From contig CAVBQS010000040.1 in NCBI GenBank assembly GCA_963597615.1, positions 1 to 64,000 of the forward strand: a DNA stretch of 64,000 nt, in the 5' to 3' direction. Every line of letters starts with the position of its first letter. Positions within the stretch are counted from its first letter, which is position 1. Made by a program: the position numbers and the translations under genes. Of this stretch, positions 57,324-64,000 are shown in pieces. The stretch is from CAKRJP01 sp963597615 (GTDB taxonomy: Bacteria; Bacillota; Clostridia; Lachnospirales; Lachnospiraceae). The notes beneath the pieces were generated by a model, which was not told the origin of the DNA, made no database searches, and worked only from the letters and a program-made list of their open reading frames with translations.

Positions 57324-57860
57324 TTATGATAGCGGATGCAACTCCCCGGTCAACTGCTTAATATCCGGAATAGCAGTCAGCACTGGGTATAGAACTACTG
57401 CAAGAATCAAACCGCTGCTTCCCTGGATGATGCTGGCTGGTACATTAAGTAAAGAGGTGGCTGCTCCATACAAAAGGGATTCAAAGAGGAAATATCCTCC
57501 GGCTACAAAGACAATATCTACAAGTCCTCCAAGAATTACAGACAGATATCTGGTCTTTTTATCCTTTGCTATTTTCAGATAAATCACTCCAGTGATGAAG
57601 GCAATCAGCCCCTTGATTATAAGGGTAGGAGCCACGAAAACAAAGTATCCGCCCAAAAGATCCGCCATGGCAGAGCCAATACCTGCAGCTAAAAAGCCAT
57701 AAGCTGGTCCTAAAATAATACCGGAAAGAATTACAATAGAATCTCCGGGATGGATGTAACCTCCTGTGGCAGGGGTAGGAATCCGGATGGACATAGTTGC
57801 AACGCAGGCTAGGGCGGCAAACAAGGCAGTCATTACTAGTTTCTTTAAATTCTTATTCAT
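57324..57860 (-). CDS. ECF transporter S component (substrate-specific, vitamin)
   Basis: 178 residues, about six membrane segments. Opens MNKNLKKLVMTALFAALACV with the AxxxA-type helix used to dock EcfT, and contains the GGYIHPGDSIVILSGIILGP segment seen in PdxU/HmpT-like and related S components. Ligand not clear: a pyridoxine- or thiamine-precursor type is possible. Convergent with the ecf operon. No TPP, FMN or other riboswitch is apparent upstream on its strand. AAAGGA precedes the ATG. Confidence 0.85.
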   Translation of the reverse strand: MNKNLKKLVMTALFAALACVATMSIRIPTPATGGYIHPGDSIVILSGIILGPAYGFLAAGIGSAMADLLGGYFVFVAPTLIIKGLIAFITGVIYLKIAKDKKTRYLSVILGGLVDIVFVAGGYFLFESLLYGAATSLLNVPASIIQGSSGLILAVVLYPVLTAIPDIKQLTGELHPLS

Positions 57861-58141
57861 GATAGAAAATCCTTTCTTGACAAATTTATCGGTTTACTTT
57901 TTTAACGTTATAAAACACCACTGATGTTGCAACCACTTTATTCCTAGATTGGTTATTTGAAAATATCCAATTTTAAGAAAAAATATAAGACCAAAAATCG
58001 AATCATTAGTTGAAACTAAGGTAGAATATTCCACTGGCTTGTGTTAAAATGAGATTCGGACCCTTGGGTCCTTTGAAGAAATGAAAGAATCATCTAAGAA
58101 GATTTTAGATGCATATTATTTTAGAAAGAAGGGAATATAAA

Positions 58142-59299
58142 ATGACAAAAGTAGACATTATCTCCGGTTTCCTTGGAGCCGGAAAGACTACATTTATCAA
58201 AGAATTGGTAAGCCGCGTATATGCAGGAGAAAAGTTGGTTCTCATTGAGAATGAGTTTGGTGAGATTGGTATTGACGGTGGATTTTTAAAGGATGCTGGA
58301 ATTGAAATAACAGAAATGAATTCCGGTTGTATCTGCTGTACTTTAGTGGGGGATTTCAGTGAGGCCCTTCAGAAGGTTTTGGACCAGTATCATCCAGACC
58401 GTGTCATTATTGAGCCATCAGGGGTTGGAAAACTGTCGGATATTGTAAAGGCCATTGAGGAGGTAAAGAAGGATGCAGACATTGAAATCGATGGCCGCAT
58501 CACTGTAGTAGATGGAAAGAAGACCAAGATGTATCTGAAAAACTTTGGAGAGTTCTTTGAAGATCAGGTACAGAATGCTTCTACCATCGTAGTAAGCCGT
58601 ACCCAGCTTATGGACGATGCAAAATTAGAGGAGACCATTGGACTTTTAAGAGAGCAGAATGACAAGGCTGCAATTATTTCCACTCCATGGGACAGCCTTA
58701 GCACAGAGGCTATTAAGAGAGCCCTAGCCCACAGAACCGGCCAGGAAGACCTCTTTGAAGAAGAGGATCATGACCATGAGTGCGGATGTGGCCATCACCA
58801 CCATCATGACCATGACCATGAACATGATCATGAGCACGACCACGACCATGAGCACGAGTGCGGATGCGGTCATCATCACGACCATGAGCATGACCATGAC
58901 CACGAGTGTGGATGTGGCCACCATCACGACCATGAGCATGACCACGAGCATCATCATGACCACGAGCATGAGCATGAACATGACCATGAATGCGGCTGCG
59001 GCCATCATCATCATCACCACGCAGATGAAGTCTTCACCAGCTGGGGCAAGGAGACTGCTCACAAGTACACAGAAGAAGAACTTGATTTCATCTTGAAGGC
59101 CTTGTCAGAGACGACTTCCTACGGAACGATTTTGCGTTCTAAGGGAATCATTCCTATGACCGATGGAAGCTGGAAGCAGTTTGACTTAGTGCCGGAAGAA
59201 TATGAAGTTCGTGAAGGTCAGCCAGACTACACTGGAAGAATCTGTGTTATTGGTACTGATGTGAAGGAAGAAGAATTAGCAAAATTATTCCATGTATAA
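58142..59299 (+). CDS. CobW/G3E GTPase with long His/Cys-rich metal-binding region
   Basis: 385 residues. Walker A GFLGAGKTT (9-17), ENEFGEIGIDGG, the CxCC metal motif at Cys63, Cys65 and Cys66, EPSGVG and a CobW C-terminal domain. Residues 209-293 are almost entirely His, Asp, Glu, Cys and Gly, with four CGCGHHH units (near 214, 240, 256 and 284). Such regions store or sense Zn, Ni or Co; COG0523 proteins insert metals or sense scarcity. I chose ATG 58142 with GAAGGGAA before it. Followed by a second CobW-like gene. Confidence 0.93.
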   Translation: MTKVDIISGFLGAGKTTFIKELVSRVYAGEKLVLIENEFGEIGIDGGFLKDAGIEITEMNSGCICCTLVGDFSEALQKVLDQYHPDRVIIEPSGVGKLSDIVKAIEEVKKDADIEIDGRITVVDGKKTKMYLKNFGEFFEDQVQNASTIVVSRTQLMDDAKLEETIGLLREQNDKAAIISTPWDSLSTEAIKRALAHRTGQEDLFEEEDHDHECGCGHHHHHDHDHEHDHEHDHDHEHECGCGHHHDHEHDHDHECGCGHHHDHEHDHEHHHDHEHEHEHDHECGCGHHHHHHADEVFTSWGKETAHKYTEEELDFILKALSETTSYGTILRSKGIIPMTDGSWKQFDLVPEEYEVREGQPDYTGRICVIGTDVKEEELAKLFHV

Positions 59300-59315
59300 G
59301 AGGAGATAAAAAACT

Positions 59316-60257
59316 ATGGCAACACCAGTATTTATTTGCACAGGTTTCCTGGACAGTGGAAAGACAACCCTGGTGCAGGATACTCTTATGGAGCAGGAGT
59401 GGATGGAAGAGGGATTAACCCTTTTAATCAGCTGCGAGGAGGGTGAAGTAGAATATTCCCCAGAGTATCTAAAAGAAAAGGACATGGCCATTTTGCAGGT
59501 GGATGAGTTTGACCAGCTAAATGCTGCCTTCTTTAAAAACTGTGAAAAGAATTACCATCCGGTTCAGATTGTCATTGAGTATAACGGTATGTGGAGTTTA
59601 GGTGATCTCTTGTCTATTCGATTCCCAAGAAACTGGGAAATTGCAGGTATTTATTCCACCATCAATGGTCAGACCCTGGATATGTATATGAAGAATATGA
59701 GAAATATGCTTATGGAGCCTTTGACAGAATCCTCTCTGATCATCGTAAATCGTTGTTCAGAGGATATGAACCGGTCTGGTTTCAGACGAGCTCTCAAGGT
59801 ACAAAATCCCATGGCTCAGTTAATTTTTGAAGACCTGAATGGAAATATTATAGAGCCTACAGAAGATGACCTTCCTTTTGACATTAAGGGAGACAAGGTT
59901 GTTATCGATGATATTGATTTCGGCGCCTGGTATGTAGACGCCTACGATCATCCAGAGCATTATCTTCACAAAGAAGTAGAATTTGTGGCCCAGGTATTTA
60001 AACCAAATGGATTAGGACCCAACTACTTTGTGCCGGTGCGAAAGATTATGACCTGCTGTGAGGCAGATACCAGATTCTATGGCTATCCTTGCCTAGTGGA
60101 GAAGAAAATCAATCTTCGCCGTCATCAGTGGGTGAAGGTAAGGGCTAGATTTGAATATGAGCAATTGCCATCTAACCAGAAGAAGAATCCGGTGCTTCAT
60201 CTGATCGACTTGGAGCCGGCAGTAAAACCGGACCCGGAAGTAGTATTTATGGGATAA
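59316..60257 (+). CDS. CobW-like GTPase fused to a YcgQ/TIGR03943-like C-terminal domain
   Basis: 313 residues. Walker A GFLDSGKTTL (10-19) and a G3E-like N-terminal half, but the CxCC motif is replaced by ISCEEGE. The C-terminal ~100 residues (VAQVFKPNGLGPNYFVPVRKIMTCCEADTRFYG pattern) resemble the soluble half of YcgQ/TIGR03943 proteins, which sit with the YcgR permease and zinc-responsive genes in Bacillus. So the protein joins a GTPase to a domain linked to metal transport. 17 bases after the first CobW gene. The metal and activity are inferred. Confidence 0.8.
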   Translation: MATPVFICTGFLDSGKTTLVQDTLMEQEWMEEGLTLLISCEEGEVEYSPEYLKEKDMAILQVDEFDQLNAAFFKNCEKNYHPVQIVIEYNGMWSLGDLLSIRFPRNWEIAGIYSTINGQTLDMYMKNMRNMLMEPLTESSLIIVNRCSEDMNRSGFRRALKVQNPMAQLIFEDLNGNIIEPTEDDLPFDIKGDKVVIDDIDFGAWYVDAYDHPEHYLHKEVEFVAQVFKPNGLGPNYFVPVRKIMTCCEADTRFYGYPCLVEKKINLRRHQWVKVRARFEYEQLPSNQKKNPVLHLIDLEPAVKPDPEVVFMG

Positions 60258-60279
60258 AATTATTGGCAATATGAAATAT

Positions 60280-60316
60280 AAATCGCAGTGGTACTCTTAT
60301 AGCGCCGCTGCGATTT
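60280..60316 (+). terminator. Hairpin in the leader of the NhaC gene
   Basis: AAATCGCAGTGG pairs with CCGCTGCGATTT with one wobble pair and a 13-base loop. It follows the CobW-YcgQ gene by 22 bases and precedes the NhaC start by 54. Terminator-like, but a short T run only. Confidence 0.5.
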
Positions 60317-60369
60317 GTGGAATGAGAGAGATGCTTGGCAAGATGCCAAGTGGAAAGGAATTTGAAGAT

Positions 60370-61977
60370 ATGAGGAGATTGTCTAAAAGTGTAGGAAGGA
60401 TTCTTGTAGTAATGGTCCTTCTGGGACTTGTCGGTGTGCCGGTTTTGGCAGCAGATTCAGCAGACTATGTGCCGGATATGTATGCCAGCATCTGGTCTTT
60501 GGTGCCACCAGTGGTTGCCATTGTTTTGGCATTAATTACTAAGGAAGTATATAGTGCCCTATTTATTGGAATTTTAATCGGAGGATTTTTCTGGTCCGGA
60601 TTTCATGCAGAAAAGGCTATTTTGCATGTGTTTGAGGATGGCCTGGTAGGGGTGCTGACAGATAGCTACAATATGGGAATTTTAATTTTCCTGGTAATTC
60701 TTGGAGTCATGGTTGCCATGATGAATAAGGCGGGAGGCTCTGCAGCTTTTGGTCGTTGGGCCAAGATTCACATTAAAACCAGAGCAGGCGCCCAGTTTGC
60801 CACCATTGCCCTGGGAGTTTTGATCTTTATTGATGATTATTTTAATTGCCTTACGGTAGGAAGCGTTATGCGCCCTATAACCGATGGCCATAAGGTGTCA
60901 AGAGCCAAGCTTTCTTACCTTATAGACGCTACGGCCGCACCGGTATGTATCATTGCCCCTATTTCTTCCTGGGCGGCAGCAGTTACAGGATTTGTAGAGG
61001 GAGAGGATGGATTTTCAATTTTCATCCGTGCCATTCCCTACAACTATTATGCCATCCTTACCATTGTTATGATGCTTACTTTAGTAATCTTGAATTTTGA
61101 TTACGGCCCAATGAAAGACCACGAGAAAAATGCCCTGAAAGGGGACCTTTTTACCACAGAAGACAGACCTTATGCCAATGCCCAGACAGAGCTTCCTTCC
61201 AACAAGGGAAAGGTTATCGACCTGGTATTTCCGATATTAGCCTTAATTATTCTGTGTGTGATTGGAATGCTTTACAGCGGTGGATTCTTTTCTGGAACAG
61301 GGTTTGTGGAGGCCTTCTCTGGTAGTGATGCTTCTGTAGGATTGATGCTTGGAAGTTTCTTTGCCTTAGTAGTAACCATTATTTTCTATGCTGCAAGAAA
61401 GGTTCTTAGATTTACAGATTCCATGGCTTGTATTCCGGAGGGATTTAAGGCTATGGTGCCGGCTATCTTAATTCTTTCTTTTGCATGGACTTTAAAATCT
61501 ATGACTGACAGCTTAGGAGCAGCAGAGTATGTAGCCGGTGTTATGAGTAATGCAGCAGGAAGCCTTATGCATTTACTGCCAGCGATTATCTTTTTGGTAG
61601 GATGCTTCCTTGCCTTCGCCACAGGAACATCCTGGGGAACCTTTGGAATTTTGATTCCCATTGTAGTGGCAGTATTTCAGGGAACCAACGAGACTATGAT
61701 GATTATTTCTATCTCAGCATGTATGGCAGGAGCCGTATGCGGAGACCACTGTTCCCCAATATCTGATACCACCATTATGGCATCGGCAGGAGGCCAGTGT
61801 AACCACGTAAACCACGTATCCACCCAGCTGCCCTACGCCATTACCGTAGCTATTGTATCTGCCGTAACCTATATGATCGCCGGAGTAGTACAGAATGCAG
61901 CGATTTGTTTAATCATAGGAATCTTGTTGCAGGTCGGCGTACTTTTTGCAATTCAAAAATTTACAAGCCAGAGATAA
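60370..61977 (+). CDS. nhaC: NhaC-family Na+/H+ antiporter with signal-peptide-like N-terminus
   Basis: 535 residues, about twelve membrane segments, matching NhaC (Pfam Na_H_antiporter) with IDDYFNCLTVGSVMRPITD and CGDHCSPISDTTIMAS, the hallmark conserved stretches. Exchanges sodium for protons across the cell membrane, or exchanges a small organic acid in some members. The region before IWSLVPP is hydrophobic and ends in VLAAD, like a cleavable signal peptide. I chose ATG 60370, nine bases after AAAGGAA; longer starts would include a hairpin. Downstream: M16C peptidase, 13 bases away. Confidence 0.85.
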   Translation: MRRLSKSVGRILVVMVLLGLVGVPVLAADSADYVPDMYASIWSLVPPVVAIVLALITKEVYSALFIGILIGGFFWSGFHAEKAILHVFEDGLVGVLTDSYNMGILIFLVILGVMVAMMNKAGGSAAFGRWAKIHIKTRAGAQFATIALGVLIFIDDYFNCLTVGSVMRPITDGHKVSRAKLSYLIDATAAPVCIIAPISSWAAAVTGFVEGEDGFSIFIRAIPYNYYAILTIVMMLTLVILNFDYGPMKDHEKNALKGDLFTTEDRPYANAQTELPSNKGKVIDLVFPILALIILCVIGMLYSGGFFSGTGFVEAFSGSDASVGLMLGSFFALVVTIIFYAARKVLRFTDSMACIPEGFKAMVPAILILSFAWTLKSMTDSLGAAEYVAGVMSNAAGSLMHLLPAIIFLVGCFLAFATGTSWGTFGILIPIVVAVFQGTNETMMIISISACMAGAVCGDHCSPISDTTIMASAGGQCNHVNHVSTQLPYAITVAIVSAVTYMIAGVVQNAAICLIIGILLQVGVLFAIQKFTSQR

Positions 61978-61990
61978 AAAGGAGATTTAT

Positions 61991-64000
61991 ATGAATATAA
62001 AAAATATTCCAGCTTACGAACTCATTAAGGAGGAAGACCTGCGAGGTGTCCATGCTAAGGGCTACCTCCTTCGGCATATAAAAAGCGGCGCCCGTGTGCT
62101 TCTTATGGAGAATGATGACGATAATAAGGTCTTTAATATCGGTTTTCGAACTCCGCCGGCTAACAGCACCGGTGTGCCACATATCTTAGAGCACAGTGTT
62201 CTGTGCGGGTCCAAGAACTTTCCAGCCAAAGACCCTTTTGTGGAGTTGGTTAAGGGATCTTTAAATACGTTTTTAAATGCCATGACCTACCCGGATAAGA
62301 CGGTTTACCCGGTAGCTAGCTGTAATGACAAGGATTTCCAGAATCTCATGCATGTTTATATGGATGCAGTTTTCTATCCTAATATTTATGAACACGAGGA
62401 AATCTTTCGTCAGGAGGGATGGAGCTACAAGTTAGACTCCAAGGATGACAAGCTGATTCTAAGTGGTGTGGTTTACAATGAGATGAAGGGAGCTTTCTCT
62501 TCTCCTGAGGGGGTCTTGGACCGGGTGGTTTTAAATACCCTCTATCCTGACACTTCCTATGCCAATGAGTCCGGCGGAGACCCGGAGGTGATTCCGGAGC
62601 TTAGCTACCAGGAATTTTTGGACTTCCACAGTAAGTATTACCATCCATCCAACAGCTATATTTATCTCTATGGAAATATGAACATGGAAGAAAAGCTTCA
62701 GTGGATGGACCGGGAATATTTAAGCCATTTTGATAAGATTAGGGTAGATTCTGAAATTAAACTTCAGGCTCCTTTTACTGCCATGAAAGAGGTGGCTATT
62801 CCTTATTCCATTTCCAGTGAGGAAGATGAGGAAAATCAAACCTATTTATCCTACAACAAAAGTGTAGGAACAAGCTTGGACCGAGAATTATACCTGGCCT
62901 TTCAGGTTCTAGACTATGCCCTCCTTTCAGCTCCGGGAGCTCCTCTAAAGAAGGCTCTTACCGATGCAGGCATTGGAGATGATATTTTAGGTTCCTATGA
63001 CAATGGCATTTACCAGCCCATTTTTTCGGTCATCGCTAAGAATGCAAATACAGATCAGAAGGATGAATTTGTAGAAATCATTGAGAAGGTTCTTTCTGAT
63101 ATTGTAAAGAAGGGCGTGGACAAAAAAGCCATCCAGGCAGGTATTAACTACTTGGAATTCCGCTATAGAGAAGCGGATTTTGGAAATTATCCAAAGGGTC
63201 TTATGTACGGCCTGCAGATTATGGATAGCTGGCTCTATGACGAGGAAAAGCCTTTTATTCATTTAGAGGCTCTAGAGACCTTTGAATTTTTGAAAAATAT
63301 GGTGGGAACTTCCTACTACGAGGACCTTATTAAGAAGTATATTTTAGATAATACCCACGGTGCCATTGTCCTTGTGGAGCCGGAAAAAGGAAGAACTGCC
63401 AGAATGGATGTAGAGTTAGACGAGAAACTCCAGGCCTACAAGGCTTCCTTAAGTGAAGCCCAGGTGGAAGACTTGGTGGCAAGAACCAAGGCCTTAGAAG
63501 ACTATCAGACTGCACCGGAAGACCCGGAGGCTTTAGAGAAGATTCCGGTATTAGGTCGGGAGGATATTTCAAGAGAGATTGCTCCTATTCAGAACCGGGA
63601 GATTACCGTATCCGGCATTCCTGTTCTCCTTCACGAGGTGGAGACCAATGGCATCGGTTATGTGACCTTGCTTTTTGATTTCTCAAAAGTGGGAGAAGAA
63701 TTGCTTCCATATGTGGGAATTTTACAGGCGGTACTTGGAATTATTGATACAGAGCATTATGAGTACGGAGAACTCTTTAACGAGATTAATTTAAAAACCG
63801 GTGGAATTGGAACTTCCTTGGAGCTTTACAATGATATTTTCGACGTGAAAAATAAGAGCTTTAAAACCACCTTTGAGGTGAAGGCAAAAGCCCTATACTC
63901 CCAGCTTCCAACGGCATTTCAGATGATGGGAGAGATTTTAACCGCATCAAAGCTTCAGGATGAGAAGCGCTTGCTTGAAATTCTTATGATGTTAAAATCC
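61991..64000 (+). CDS. M16C family metallopeptidase, PreP/falcilysin-like (cut by window end)
   Basis: The first 670 codons are present and the frame is open to the last base. Motif HILEH (about residues 63-67) is the inverted HxxEH zinc site; the distal Glu lies in NEMKGAFSSP region. The rest follows the presequence-protease/falcilysin layout, whose full length is about 970 residues, so roughly 300 are missing. It degrades peptides in the cytoplasm, with no signal peptide. RBS AAAAGGAG precedes the ATG, 13 bases after nhaC, so they may be co-transcribed. Confidence 0.93.
   Translation, partial: MNIKNIPAYELIKEEDLRGVHAKGYLLRHIKSGARVLLMENDDDNKVFNIGFRTPPANSTGVPHILEHSVLCGSKNFPAKDPFVELVKGSLNTFLNAMTYPDKTVYPVASCNDKDFQNLMHVYMDAVFYPNIYEHEEIFRQEGWSYKLDSKDDKLILSGVVYNEMKGAFSSPEGVLDRVVLNTLYPDTSYANESGGDPEVIPELSYQEFLDFHSKYYHPSNSYIYLYGNMNMEEKLQWMDREYLSHFDKIRVDSEIKLQAPFTAMKEVAIPYSISSEEDEENQTYLSYNKSVGTSLDRELYLAFQVLDYALLSAPGAPLKKALTDAGIGDDILGSYDNGIYQPIFSVIAKNANTDQKDEFVEIIEKVLSDIVKKGVDKKAIQAGINYLEFRYREADFGNYPKGLMYGLQIMDSWLYDEEKPFIHLEALETFEFLKNMVGTSYYEDLIKKYILDNTHGAIVLVEPEKGRTARMDVELDEKLQAYKASLSEAQVEDLVARTKALEDYQTAPEDPEALEKIPVLGREDISREIAPIQNREITVSGIPVLLHEVETNGIGYVTLLFDFSKVGEELLPYVGILQAVLGIIDTEHYEYGELFNEINLKTGGIGTSLELYNDIFDVKNKSFKTTFEVKAKALYSQLPTAFQMMGEILTASKLQDEKRLLEILMMLKS

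Noticed and set aside
58760..59022. CRISPR-like periodic DNA repeats
   Set aside because: The periodicity comes from codons for His-Asp-Glu and Cys-Gly-Cys in an open frame; repeat units are irregular and lie inside a gene.
58724..59062. 112-codon minus-strand frame opposite the His-rich repeats
   Set aside because: Its Met/Val-rich product is what the reverse complement of CAT/GAC repeats must give; it is a shadow of the repeats.

Overview
The window looks like a chromosome segment of an anaerobic, gut- or oral-type Firmicute of the Lachnospiraceae (Clostridia). This rests on the moderately AT-rich sequence, strong AGGAGG ribosome binding sites, sigma-A TTGACA/TATAAT promoters, CIRCE heat-shock operators, a tryptophan T-box, YesM/YesN two-component systems, LplB/YtcP-type sugar permeases, an ECF vitamin-transport operon and a cellobiose phosphorylase whose catalytic Asp falls at residue 483, as I recall for the Clostridium thermocellum enzyme. 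I cannot assign a genus. I saw no rRNA, tRNA, CRISPR array or intact insertion sequence.

Layout. 1-4632: a decaying inositol-linked region. Fragments of a periplasmic sugar-binding protein and a histidine kinase tail precede a YesN-like response regulator with a frameshifted 3' end. Then come iolE and an iolG whose 3' end is replaced in frame by the C-terminus of a GPH-family sugar:cation symporter, followed by a cytidylate-kinase-like gene. 4754-8530: an ABC exporter and a large AAA-ATPase/PD-(D/E)XK protein. 8532-26747: a carbohydrate block with an AraC regulator, GH42 beta-galactosidase, GH31 alpha-xylosidase, GH3 beta-glucosidase, GH94 cellobiose phosphorylase, a DUF624 membrane protein, a three-gene oligosaccharide ABC importer and a YesM/YesN sensor pair. 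None of the four glycoside enzymes has a signal peptide, so they probably take apart imported beta-glucan or xyloglucan oligosaccharides inside the cell.

26898-34156: a heat-shock block. Two Hsp20 paralogues, a DnaJ-like co-chaperone and ClpB are served by three promoters that each overlap a CIRCE (HrcA) operator. A MATE exporter and a second cytidylate-kinase-like gene lie between the Hsp20 copies. 34405-35280: a YitT membrane protein behind a structured leader. 35289-42218: a complete trpEGDCFBA operon under a UGG-specific T-box. The T-box antiterminator/terminator segment is followed by its own inverted, diverged copy just before trpE.

42403-51042: two alarmone-synthetase-like proteins, a MESH1-like alarmone hydrolase, thioredoxin and thioredoxin reductase, a divergent carbamate kinase, nrdR, truA, a short-chain dehydrogenase and a TetR regulator. 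51212-52939: a GntR/FCD regulator divergent from proC, with four copies of a TGTATACA operator-like palindrome between them. 53098-53873: a long imperfect palindrome and ppiB. 53900-57860: ecfA1-ecfA2-ecfT-truA and a divergent ECF S component. 58142-60257: two CobW-like GTPases, one with a His/Cys repeat region and one fused to a YcgQ-like domain. 60370-64000: an NhaC-family antiporter and the start of an M16C peptidase cut off by the window end.

The observations most worth a second look are the trp T-box inverted duplication, the iolG-GPH chimera, the decayed sensor operon, the alarmone synthetase/hydrolase cluster with its zinc-ribbon partner, the CIRCE regulon with an inserted leader in front of one hsp20, the GntR operator array at proC and the 144-base palindromic element upstream of ppiB.
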